Source: Deltaproteobacteria bacterium (lineage in GTDB: Bacteria; Desulfobacterota; Desulfobulbia; Desulfobulbales; Desulfobulbaceae). Taken from it: DNA of 46,146 nucleotides. The number at the start of each line of letters is the position of its first letter. Position 1 is the stretch's first letter. Positions 35,493 to 43,221 of the stretch are shown in pieces. The stretch is from the NCBI GenBank assembly GCA_024280455.1, contig JAJRQC010000051.1, forward strand, positions 1 through 46,146. The letters run 5' to 3'. The translations under genes and the position numbers were made by a program. Under the pieces are notes generated by a model. The model saw only the letters and a program-made list of their open reading frames with translations. It ran no database searches and was not told where the DNA came from.

Positions 35493-35711
35493 TTACATGC
35501 CGCCTACCGCGCTGAACCATGCCTTGGCAAGAGCAACCGGACCGCCTGCAGCAACCATTCCGCCAACCAGGCTGGCAAGTGACCACAGACCGATAATTGC
35601 ACCGGCGGTATTGATGGAGATCATTGCGCCTCTGGAAACCTCAGTGCGGGTATCAACGGCAGTTTTTGTGTTGGTTCTGGTCTTTGCGATGGTGTTGGTG
35701 GTAGCGGTCAT
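35493..35711 (-). CDS. Small one-helix membrane protein, copy 2
   Basis: 72 residues, four substitutions from copy 3 and close to copy 1. It keeps the Thr/Lys/Arg-rich head, the single Gly/Ala-rich helix, and the GGPVALAKAWFSAVGGM tail. ATG 35711 follows GAGGAGAAACGCC. It lies 58 bases downstream of copy 3 on the minus strand with no sigma-54 box of its own, so it is probably the second gene of a two-gene operon. Function unknown. Confidence 0.85.
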   Translation of the reverse strand: MTATTNTIAKTRTNTKTAVDTRTEVSRGAMISINTAGAIIGLWSLASLVGGMVAAGGPVALAKAWFSAVGGM

Positions 35712-35769
35712 GGCGTTTCTCCTCATATTTTTTTGAGACAGTCTATTCGTATTTTTTAACAATCGTTTA

Positions 35770-35988
35770 TTACATTCCGGTTATTGCACTGAACCATGCC
35801 TTGGCAAGGGCAAACGGACCGCCGGCAGCAACCATTCCGCCAACCAGGCTGGCAAGTGACCACAGACCGATAACTGCTCCGGCGGTATTGATGGAGATCA
35901 TTGCGCCTCTGGAAACCTCAGTGCGGGTATCAACGGCAGTTTTTGTGTTGGTTCTGGTCTTTGCGATGGTGTTGGTGGTAGCGGTCAT
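35770..35988 (-). CDS. Small one-helix membrane protein, copy 3
   Basis: 72 residues, same head-helix-tail design (tail ending AWFSAITGM). ATG 35988 follows AGGAGAAACGCC. It is the first gene after the sigma-54 promoter at 36047-36062 and is followed by copy 2. High identity among the copies at both protein and leader level points to recent duplication or gene conversion. Function unknown; a membrane stress or signalling role is only a guess based on sigma-54 control and form. Confidence 0.85.
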   Translation of the reverse strand: MTATTNTIAKTRTNTKTAVDTRTEVSRGAMISINTAGAVIGLWSLASLVGGMVAAGGPFALAKAWFSAITGM

Positions 35989-36046
35989 GGCGTTTCTCCT
36001 GATATTTTTTTAAATCGTGTCTTTCGTTTTGCTTTGTCCTTTCTAT

Positions 36047-36062
36047 AGCGAGGACCGTGCCA
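36047..36062 (-). promoter_or_regulatory. Sigma-54 (-24/-12) promoter of small-protein copies 3 and 2
   Basis: On the minus strand the sequence is TGGCACGGTCCTCGCT, which differs from the consensus TGGCACG-N4-TTGCW at a single position; GG and GC are 10 bases apart. Predicted transcription starts near 36036, about 48 bases before ATG 35988. The site and the following 13-base gap plus AT-rich word TAATAATATCAA (36075-36086) match the arrangement upstream of copy 1 exactly in spacing. Confidence 0.88.
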
Positions 36063-36126
36063 GTTTTGAAAATCTAATAATATCAATGGATAGCAAGGAG
36101 AACCTGTTGGAGGGATGGAAAATTCA

Positions 36127-36160
36127 TGCCAAAATGACACACTGTTCTGCCAGGATGGCA
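36127..36160. promoter_or_regulatory. Paired palindromic upstream activator sites, copy 3
   Basis: TGCCAAAATGACA (36127-36139) and TGCCAGGATGGCA (36148-36160), 8 bases between, centres 21 bp apart, fitting TGYCA-N3-TGRCA. The pair stands 65 bases from the sigma-54 box, against 55 bases in the copy 1 unit. The 10-bp difference keeps the sites on the same DNA face. Confidence 0.78.
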
Positions 36161-36355
36161 CGAAGGGGTCGGCAGGGATGTGCAAGCGATGTTGATTTTT
36201 CACTGTAGCCTGATTCTCCCTGATCAATGTGGAGACAGGTTTCGCTTGACAATCAGGTCGTATCCCGGCTAACGCTCTTTTCATAGACTGTTGCGGCAGG
36301 AACTTTTAAATAACTTCATCAAGAGCACGACCAAAAGGCTCCGGAAACAGACGTC

Positions 36356-37552
36356 ATGGGCGAAACACGATTTATAGTTGCGGGAAGGTTGATCGACGGC
36401 AGCGGCGCCGATGTACGCAGAAATGTCTTTCTGGCGGTACAAGGCGGCGTTATTACCGCTATCGGCCCGGCAGCGGATCTCTCCGACAGGGGTGAGGCTG
36501 CAGTCGATGACTTTTCCCACTGCACCATTCTACCTCCGCTGGTCGACTGCAGTCTTTCCCTGGTACAATCGCCCTCCGTGGACAGCAGTGTCCGGTTATC
36601 CTCCGAGGAGGCCGGTTCCACAGAGAAGAGGGTCATGCTGGAGCGGCATCTCCAGGACTGCCATGCACATGGAGTGCTGGGCGTGGCCGACGGCAACGAT
36701 TGGACCGGTCTGGTGAAACAGTATCAGCAGGAAGCAGGACAGGAGGGAAGAGTCGAGATCAGGACCTCCGGAAAACTCAGCCGGAACGCAAACAATGAGA
36801 CCGGGAACCCGGCAGGAGGAGATTTCCTCAAAATCTGGTATTCCTCCGATATCGAAGCTGAAGACGGCCCGGATCCTCGGCTTACCCATGAGGAACTGTG
36901 CCGTATTGTCCAGCACTGGAGCGAAAAAAAAGTGGTCGTTGTTGCCAATGGCCCCAGGCAGGTAGAGGAAGCGATTGCGGCCGGGTGTGATGCCATCGAA
37001 CAGGGATATGATATGGGCGCGGATAATCTCAGGCAAATGGCCAAAAAGAATGTGCTGTGGATTCCCAGTGTACTGCGGGCCAGGAATGCTCTGGACGGAG
37101 CCGGTAGCGGTGGTGAGGTGTGCTGTCGGTTCTCCCTGCGCTATGTGGCACCGGGAAAGCCGATCCCGGGTGCGGAGGCATATTGGAAAAAGATGCTTAT
37201 CCGGCAACTGTCGCAACTGCGCCTGGCGAGAAAACTGGGTGTAAGAACGGCTGTGGGAACCGGTGCCGGAAGTGTCGGCATACTCCATGGCGAGTCAATG
37301 GCCGAGGAGATGAAACTGTTCATCAAGGCCGGCTATTTGGTGGAGGAGGCCATTCACTGCGGATCGGAGGCCGGTGCCCGGTTTTTCGGGATGAAGAAGC
37401 TGGGAAGCCTTGCGGTCGGACGACCGGCAACCTTTCTGATGACCAGGGGCACCGTGAAGCAGCTGCCGAGAAAACTTGCCTACCTGGAAAATATTTTTAT
37501 TGATGGTAGACCAAGCACCGAATATCGAAGAAATACCGTCAGGGCGGCGTGA
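36356..37552 (+). CDS. Amidohydrolase-fold protein lacking metal ligands (probable pseudoenzyme)
   Basis: 398 residues with the outline of imidazolonepropionase-like amidohydrolases: the N-terminal beta domain (VAGRLIDGSG, GGVITAIGPAADL), ILPPLVD at the start of the barrel, and the closing LGSLAVGRPATFLM...NIFIDGRP. The metal-binding positions are changed. The HxH after LVD is SLS, the usual AHG histidine is in ANG, the EHG histidine is Gln in IEQGYDM, and the GTD aspartate is Gly in AVGTGAGS. It therefore probably cannot hydrolyse by the usual mechanism and may bind a ligand instead. The frame is intact over its length, so it is not simply decaying. It is transcribed away from the small-protein operon. 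Confidence 0.75.
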   Translation: MGETRFIVAGRLIDGSGADVRRNVFLAVQGGVITAIGPAADLSDRGEAAVDDFSHCTILPPLVDCSLSLVQSPSVDSSVRLSSEEAGSTEKRVMLERHLQDCHAHGVLGVADGNDWTGLVKQYQQEAGQEGRVEIRTSGKLSRNANNETGNPAGGDFLKIWYSSDIEAEDGPDPRLTHEELCRIVQHWSEKKVVVVANGPRQVEEAIAAGCDAIEQGYDMGADNLRQMAKKNVLWIPSVLRARNALDGAGSGGEVCCRFSLRYVAPGKPIPGAEAYWKKMLIRQLSQLRLARKLGVRTAVGTGAGSVGILHGESMAEEMKLFIKAGYLVEEAIHCGSEAGARFFGMKKLGSLAVGRPATFLMTRGTVKQLPRKLAYLENIFIDGRPSTEYRRNTVRAA

Positions 37553-37633
37553 TATATAAATACAAAGGGGCCGGATCTATTTTTGTCACTTATTGATTTT
37601 GGTTGGCAGGCTATCAGTGGTGATGGCGGAGTA

Positions 37634-39775
37634 TTAAGACTCTACGCGATTGCGACCGTCTTTTTTTGCCCGATATAACGCTTCATCCGCACGTCGGATC
37701 AAATCCTCAACAGAATCACCAGGCTGCACGGTGGCAACACCAAAACTTGCCGTCTGGGATGGCAGACTTTCCGGTATGTTGTTCATTATGGCCAGCCTCA
37801 AATGTTCAGCCAGACTGATGATGCCGTCATGTGTGGTTGATGGGCAGATAACAAGAAACTCTTCTCCTCCCCAGCGTCCTGCAAGATCATATGCCCGTAT
37901 GTTTTGTTTGAGAATATCGGATATTGATTGCAAGATCTGATCTCCGATATGGTGTCCATGGTTGTCGTTAACCAGCTTGAAGTGATCAATATCAAGGAGG
38001 ATGACTGAAAATGGTTCATGAGTACGGTCAAAGCGAGCAAGCTCCAGGTTCAACCCCTCATCTATCTTCAGTCGATTGGCAATTCCGGTCAGTGTATCCG
38101 TACGGGCCAGTTCCGTCAGCTTTGAATTAACTGCTTCAATTTCGGCATGAGCCTGCCGAAGTCTGTCAGTTGTTCGCAGCCCGTGTTGATACCGGTACAG
38201 GAGGTAGAGTGTCAAAAGGGTGAACCCGGCGATCACTTGCCAGAAACGGGTGTAGTCAAATCGATCGATGTATGCTACGGCAAGCCATCGATTATAAATA
38301 CGGGTGATTTTGGCGTTATCGATTGTTGAAAGTGATTTTTCAATAATACTCAAGAGGCGTGTATCATCCTTCTTAACTCCTACGGAAAAATCAATGCTCA
38401 GGCCCGTTTCCCCTGAAATTTTTATTTTGGTCAGGCTGTCGGCCTGAAGTATACGGCTGATTGTTGGAATCGTATCGATAAAGCCGAACATCGTCCCGTT
38501 TTCGACTTTTTTCAAACCCTCTCTGACGCTTTCTACATTGATCAACTTGAGATCAGGGTAGGCCGTGTGCAGTATGTCCTTTATTGCCAGTCCATGTACA
38601 ATGCCGAATTTCTGGTTGGTGACCAGATTGAGATTTGAGATATAGATCTGGTCCTGCCGAGTTGCTACAACAATGGGGGCGTTCAGCCACGGGGATGTGA
38701 AGTTGAGATATTGCTGTCGTTTTTTGGTTTTGGTGATCATCGGCAGCAGGTCACACTCTCCCTTTGCAGCCAGGGTTAATGTCTCACTCCAGTTTTTTGT
38801 CGATACAATATTAAATGGAATATTCATCAGTTCACCCAGCAGGTCTAGAAATTCCGATGATATTCCTGTCACTGTTCCATCAAGGTTGACAGCCTCAAGG
38901 GGAAGGCGATCTGGATTAACGCAGATATTCAGAGCTGTTGTTTGAGACAGATAGGCCTCTTCATCTTTCGAAATCAGCGGCGATTCCGTTTCTTCAATTT
39001 TCCATTTTTGACGAATAAACAGTTCCTCATCAGGGGAGACCGCATCCATTCCCTTCTGGATGATGTTGCGGAGAATAAGATTATCTTTTCGGGTCGCAAT
39101 GTAGAACGTTGTGATAAATCGAGGATCAGTTACAACACCCCCATGTTTGATGGTGTTCTCCAGTTCTGCCCTCCTTAATAGCCTTTGACCAACGACTGGT
39201 ACTTCTATCGCAGCGTCGACCAGACCTTTTTTAACCCCGATAAAGGAGGCAAGTGTCGAGTCAAAGGTGACGATTTTGATTTCAGGGTACGACGTGCGAA
39301 TAAATTCACTAAAGAAAAACCCTTTGGTAAATCCTATTTTTTTTCCTGCCAGGTCCGCCAGGTCTGCAATGCTGCTGTCTGAATTGAGAACAAAGAGAGA
39401 TGTTTTAGTGATGTAATAGGGCTCGGTGAAAGCGAGATAGCTCCTCCGTTCTTTGGTACTGGCAATGTTGACCATAATGTCCAGAGAGCCGTTTTTCATC
39501 ATTTCAAGAAATTCGTTCCAGCTCGGCCCGCTGACATATTCAATATTTAATCCGATCTTTCCTGCAACCAGATTCATGTAATCTATGGAATATCCTTTCG
39601 GCTTGCCTGATTCGTAAAAATTAAAAGGTCTCCAGTTTTTTTCATTATGAACCCGGAAAGGTTTTTGATGTTGACCCAGCCAGGCAATTTCTTCAGCGGA
39701 CAACAATGGAGACTCTGTTGCGTAAACCGGGGAGTAAAGGAAAATACAGAGAATGAAGAATATGAATTTCCACAT
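37634..39775 (-). CDS. Diguanylate cyclase with two periplasmic solute-binding domains
   Basis: About 713 residues. It has a signal peptide (MWKFIFFILCIFLYSPVYA) and two tandem family-3 solute-binding domains (about 30-255 and 280-495; first one: FRVHNEKNWRPFNFYESGKPKGYSIDY). A membrane helix (about 510-532) is followed by a GGDEF domain with active RWGGEEF near 650 and the closing ADEALYRAKKDGRN. This is the BvgS-type sensor layout coupled to cyclic-di-GMP synthesis instead of a kinase, so it likely reports on external amino acids or related solutes. ATG 39775 is preferred to a TTG at 39793; neither has a clear ribosome-binding site. Confidence 0.9.
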   Translation of the reverse strand: MWKFIFFILCIFLYSPVYATESPLLSAEEIAWLGQHQKPFRVHNEKNWRPFNFYESGKPKGYSIDYMNLVAGKIGLNIEYVSGPSWNEFLEMMKNGSLDIMVNIASTKERRSYLAFTEPYYITKTSLFVLNSDSSIADLADLAGKKIGFTKGFFFSEFIRTSYPEIKIVTFDSTLASFIGVKKGLVDAAIEVPVVGQRLLRRAELENTIKHGGVVTDPRFITTFYIATRKDNLILRNIIQKGMDAVSPDEELFIRQKWKIEETESPLISKDEEAYLSQTTALNICVNPDRLPLEAVNLDGTVTGISSEFLDLLGELMNIPFNIVSTKNWSETLTLAAKGECDLLPMITKTKKRQQYLNFTSPWLNAPIVVATRQDQIYISNLNLVTNQKFGIVHGLAIKDILHTAYPDLKLINVESVREGLKKVENGTMFGFIDTIPTISRILQADSLTKIKISGETGLSIDFSVGVKKDDTRLLSIIEKSLSTIDNAKITRIYNRWLAVAYIDRFDYTRFWQVIAGFTLLTLYLLYRYQHGLRTTDRLRQAHAEIEAVNSKLTELARTDTLTGIANRLKIDEGLNLELARFDRTHEPFSVILLDIDHFKLVNDNHGHHIGDQILQSISDILKQNIRAYDLAGRWGGEEFLVICPSTTHDGIISLAEHLRLAIMNNIPESLPSQTASFGVATVQPGDSVEDLIRRADEALYRAKKDGRNRVES

Positions 39776-40063
39776 ATATACTGCACAACTCAAGTTTGGA
39801 ATTTCAGCACCTGGATAAGATAATTAGTAATTAGTAATCATTGCGGCCAGCAGAAAATAATTTTTGTTGCATCTTCTGTGGGGGCGCCAGGGAAAACAAG
39901 AGATACTCGACTTTTCCCTGAATTCAATCTAAGAATAGCACATTTCTTGTCAAGGCTCTACTTGTTCGTTTCAGCGCGACATTTGTTGAGTGACTGATCA
40001 GGGCTATACTGACTTGAGTCAGTTTGATCTCTTGTTGCCGGTAAGTGATGTTGTGTAATGTTT
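39776..40063. other. Intergenic stretch left of the IS66 remnant
   Basis: About 290 AT-rich bases with short direct repeats (TAATTAG near 39822-39836) and a hairpin CAGGGAAAA (39888-39896) with TTTTCCCTG (39912-39920). No gene recognised. It should hold the promoter of the minus-strand GGDEF gene. Confidence 0.35.
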
Positions 40064-40330
40064 GTAAGCGCCACGTTAAGCACATACCACCACGGCCGGT
40101 GAGGCCAGCTGCTCTCGAGTAATATTCCAGGGCAGCAGGGCCTCATAGTCTTCCAGCGTCTCCGCCACTGGTAGTTTTTTAAAGAAATAGCGAAGGTACG
40201 CATACGGTTCCAGCTTGTTGGCCTTGGCTGTTTCGATCAGACTGTACAGCTGGGCACTGGCCTGGGCACCTTCCGGGGTACCCGAGAACAGCCAGTTCTT
40301 CCGGCCCACGACAAAGGGACGAATACTAAA
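40064..40330 (-). mobile_element. IS66-family insertion-sequence remnant
   Basis: Only the 3' end of an IS66-type element remains. The left edge is proposed at 40064, where GTAAGCGCCACG resembles IS66-family terminal repeats, which start with GTAA. The right side stops abruptly near 40330, next to a C-rich run, where the transposase frame loses similarity. The opposite end and accessory genes (tnpA, tnpB) are not found. Confidence 0.7.
40076..40327 (-). pseudogene. tnpC: Truncated IS66 transposase, C-terminal fragment
   Basis: About 84 residues. The sequence IRPFVVGRKNWLFSGTPEGA, then ASAQLYSLIETAKANKLEPY and LEDYEALLPWNI, is the well-conserved end of IS66 transposases. The catalytic DDE part, several hundred residues upstream, is missing, so the fragment cannot transpose. 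It marks an insertion and deletion event next to the orphan gene at 40413-41192. Confidence 0.88.
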
Positions 40331-40412
40331 GATCTGCCCCCCCCCTCCCTAATTCTCGGGGATGACGGATAATTGGCTGAGTCTTGTACGTGATCATAAT
40401 TTGAAATGTATT

Positions 40413-41192
40413 CTACTTGGTTGAAATACAATGTTTATCGCAGATTATCCAATCGTCTTCTTTCTTGAAAATTGAGCTTAATGTAGATTTGTTTATAACT
40501 GGCAATGATAAACATGCACTTGGGTTTTCAGAAAAAGAGATACTCTCTTTCTTGAAGTATGGTATTCCGTCGTGGACATACCTTTCTAAAAATATGATTC
40601 CTGAAAGTTCACGTGGCATTGTCGAAATAAATTCATTGTGTTGTGATAGTGTGGGAAATTTAACACCAAATCCAGCCCATTCATTGTAATTAAATAGTAC
40701 AAGCACTGCTGGAATATTACTATGGGTGCCATATCTAAATTGTTTGATCTTTTCTTCGGTTTTTGCAATTATTCTTTTAACGCTGTTTTGTTGAGAAAAT
40801 GTCAATTCATGGCAGCTTTTATTTTGTGATGGATTTAGTGTGGTTACTTCAAAAATAATAGACTCTTCTTCATTTAAGTTGAGGATGAAGTCTGGCGTGG
40901 CTCCGTTGCCTGTAGGAATTGGGTTTAATTCAAAACAGCGTGATGTCCAGAATTTCCACCATGAGAGTTCATTAACTGCACCTCGGTGGTCGGTATTTTT
41001 AGGAGATTTTAGAGATGATTCCAAATGGTTCTTTTCTTTTCCTGAACCTGGATATTCAGAAAACCATTTTTCTATACAATTCAGATAAACCGTTCCGTTT
41101 CCGGTTATATCGTTAAGAACATCAGACTTCCAGCTTACCTCATCTTGTTTTCCTGATTCTATCCAGTTGTCATTGAATAGGTGATTTGTCAT
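40413..41192 (-). CDS. Orphan protein, possible PD-(D/E)xK nuclease-like fold
   Basis: 259 residues, not assigned to a named family. A central segment resembles the nuclease core of restriction-type enzymes: E75 in NELSWWKFW, PD at 100-101 in ATPDFILNL, then a strand IIFEVTTL with E115. The last usual lysine is Thr here, so catalytic competence is uncertain. The gene is clearly more AT-rich than its surroundings, lies beside an IS66 remnant, and has a good AAGGA ribosome-binding site. These are signs of a horizontally acquired accessory gene, perhaps a solitary defence or restriction gene. The stop of the upstream transporter gene is only 27 bases away. Confidence 0.55.
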   Translation of the reverse strand: MTNHLFNDNWIESGKQDEVSWKSDVLNDITGNGTVYLNCIEKWFSEYPGSGKEKNHLESSLKSPKNTDHRGAVNELSWWKFWTSRCFELNPIPTGNGATPDFILNLNEEESIIFEVTTLNPSQNKSCHELTFSQQNSVKRIIAKTEEKIKQFRYGTHSNIPAVLVLFNYNEWAGFGVKFPTLSQHNEFISTMPRELSGIIFLERYVHDGIPYFKKESISFSENPSACLSLPVINKSTLSSIFKKEDDWIICDKHCISTK

Positions 41193-41219
41193 TATTGTCC
41201 TTTTGAAGCCTTTTCAGAC

Positions 41220-42173
41220 CTATGACGGCCGGTAATTCTTGCCCAGTCCGCCGGGCGGGGTGCCGCTGAGAAGCCGGAGGAGAAAGAGTTTATTTCCTTT
41301 CGAGTTTCTGCCGAGATGGACAAGGACCAGGGTAAAGATCATGAGCGGGAACGGCGCTACTTGAAAGATTTGGGCCGGGATAGCTGGAAATGAATCCTGC
41401 AGCAGAATGCCCAGCATCTGCAGAAAACCAAAAAGATAGGCGCCAAAGGCAACCCGCAGGGGATGCCAGCCGCCAAATATTACCAGAGCCAGAGCTATCC
41501 AGCCTACTCCTTCACAACCCTGCGGACGACCCCAGCCAGGTTTGGTTGCCAGTGAGAAGGCGGCTCCGGCCAGGCCGACCAGAGCCCCGCCTGCCAGAGT
41601 GTAGATAGTCTGGACAACCCTGGGCCGGATACCATGGGCCCAGCACCCTTCCGGGTTTTCTCCGGCACAGCGCATGATCAATCCCTGGGGCGTGTGGTAC
41701 ATGAACCACCAGAGCAGAGGAATGGCAATAAAGCTGGAATAGACAATTATAGAGTGATTGAACAGGATCGGCCCGAAAAAGGGCAGATCGGCCAGCAGGG
41801 GGATCGGGAGTCCGGAGAGTTGCGGCCCGGGGATCCGGGCAAAGGGAGCGCCGAGGAAGTAGGCCAGATCCCGGCAGAGAAAGGTGAGGGCAAAGCCGAC
41901 CGCAACCTGGGACTGACCGAGCCAGATACTGATGATTGCCAGCACCAGAGCGACCAGCATGCCGGTTCCGGCAGCGGCCGCAAAACCTGCGGCAATGGAA
42001 TCATATTTTGCGGCAATGGCAAAGCCGGTCATGGCCGAGAGCAGGATGGTGCCGTCCAGGGACAGGTTGATGACTCCTGCTTTTTCACTTAAGGTCTCGC
42101 CCAGGGCTGCCAGCACCAGGGGCGCTGCCGTAGCGGCAATACCGGCCAGCAGAACGGCGATTGAAATTTCCAT
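41220..42173 (-). CDS. BMP-type nucleoside ABC transporter, permease subunit 2
   Basis: 317 residues, about eight to ten hydrophobic helices, of the BPD transporter type 2 family (YufQ/NupC-like). Typical segments are ALGETLSEKAGVINLSLDG near the N-terminus and RCAGENPEGCWAHGI in the centre. The start is ATG 42173, four bases after the stop of the partner permease; a longer frame to 42329 lies inside that gene and is rejected. It works with the other permease as a heterodimer. It is the last gene of a four-gene operon. Confidence 0.88.
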   Translation of the reverse strand: MEISIAVLLAGIAATAAPLVLAALGETLSEKAGVINLSLDGTILLSAMTGFAIAAKYDSIAAGFAAAAGTGMLVALVLAIISIWLGQSQVAVGFALTFLCRDLAYFLGAPFARIPGPQLSGLPIPLLADLPFFGPILFNHSIIVYSSFIAIPLLWWFMYHTPQGLIMRCAGENPEGCWAHGIRPRVVQTIYTLAGGALVGLAGAAFSLATKPGWGRPQGCEGVGWIALALVIFGGWHPLRVAFGAYLFGFLQMLGILLQDSFPAIPAQIFQVAPFPLMIFTLVLVHLGRNSKGNKLFLLRLLSGTPPGGLGKNYRPS

Positions 42174-42177
42174 CAGA

Positions 42178-43221
42178 TCAGCGCGCTCCCTTTTTTTTGC
42201 GCAGCCCGTGTACCAGCAGGGCACTGAGCACGCAGGCGCCCTGGATGACTCCGGAGAGTGAGGAATCAATCTGGAGCATGATCGGCAGCTGGATGGAACC
42301 TGCCGCCAGCCAGGCAAAGAACAGGGCAATCAGGGGCACGGGCAGGGCCTTATAGTTGGCCAGCATGACAACCAGCAGGCCAAGATAGCCATAACCGCTG
42401 GAAACAGCCGGGATCAGGCGATGATAGACCCCGGTGACCTGGAGCCCGCCGGCCAGACCGGCCATGGCCCCGCCGACCAGAATGGCCATCAGGCCGTAGC
42501 GTTCGGGCTTGATGTGAAAGAGCTGGGCTGCCCTGGCATTGATGCCCACGGCCTTGACCCGGAGGCCGAACCGGGTCCGGTTGAGAAGAAACCAGCTGAG
42601 CAGAAAAATGAAGATGCCCAGGCCAAGGGCTGCCGGAGCCACCCGCCAGCCCGTCGGCGTGGTCAGCCAGAGCTCGCGGGAAAAGATGTCGGTTCCGCTC
42701 ATCGAGGCGATACCGTCCCGTTTCCAGGGTCCGAAGATCAGGTAGAGGATAATGCCCTGGGCCACAAAGTTCAGGCCCAGGCCGCCGAAGATTTCATTGA
42801 CTCCGCCCCGGTTCTTGAGCACGCCGGCAAAGATGCCCCACAGGCCGCCGCCGATACAGGCTGTGATGAGCGAGAGAATGATGGTGATCGTGGGCGGCAG
42901 TACGCCTTCCGGCAGTCGCAGCAGGATGGTGGCCCCTATGGCGCCCATGACGACCTGTCCCTCGATACCGATGTTCCACAGCCCGGCCTGAAAGGTAAAG
43001 AGCAGGCCGCAGGAACAGAGCAGCAGCGGAACCCAGATCGAAAGGATCTGGCTGAATTTCAGCCAGGAGGTAAACGAGCCTGCCGCCATTGCCCCGGCGA
43101 TACTGGTGGGTGAAAGGTCAAGCATGAAGAGCAGCAGGCAAACCGCGCCGGCGGCCAGGGTCATGATGCCGAAAAATTGCAGGATATTTGTAGAAAAACG
43201 GGAGGTCAGAGGCATATTCAT
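42178..43221 (-). CDS. BMP-type nucleoside ABC transporter, permease subunit 1
   Basis: 347 residues, many membrane helices, of the YufP/NupB type. Characteristic segments are AGLWNIGIEGQVVMGAIGAT and the coupling-region sequence VKAVGINARAAQLFHI. Its start overlaps the end of the ATPase gene by 4 bases (ATGA). It forms the pore with permease 2. The class carries purine or other nucleosides in the best-studied cases; the exact substrate here is not decided by sequence. Confidence 0.9.
   Translation of the reverse strand: MNMPLTSRFSTNILQFFGIMTLAAGAVCLLLFMLDLSPTSIAGAMAAGSFTSWLKFSQILSIWVPLLLCSCGLLFTFQAGLWNIGIEGQVVMGAIGATILLRLPEGVLPPTITIILSLITACIGGGLWGIFAGVLKNRGGVNEIFGGLGLNFVAQGIILYLIFGPWKRDGIASMSGTDIFSRELWLTTPTGWRVAPAALGLGIFIFLLSWFLLNRTRFGLRVKAVGINARAAQLFHIKPERYGLMAILVGGAMAGLAGGLQVTGVYHRLIPAVSSGYGYLGLLVVMLANYKALPVPLIALFFAWLAAGSIQLPIMLQIDSSLSGVIQGACVLSALLVHGLRKKKGAR

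Noticed and set aside
39958-40203. A second minus-strand frame over the IS66 remnant
   Set aside because: It is out of frame with the recognisable transposase sequence and has no similarity of its own.
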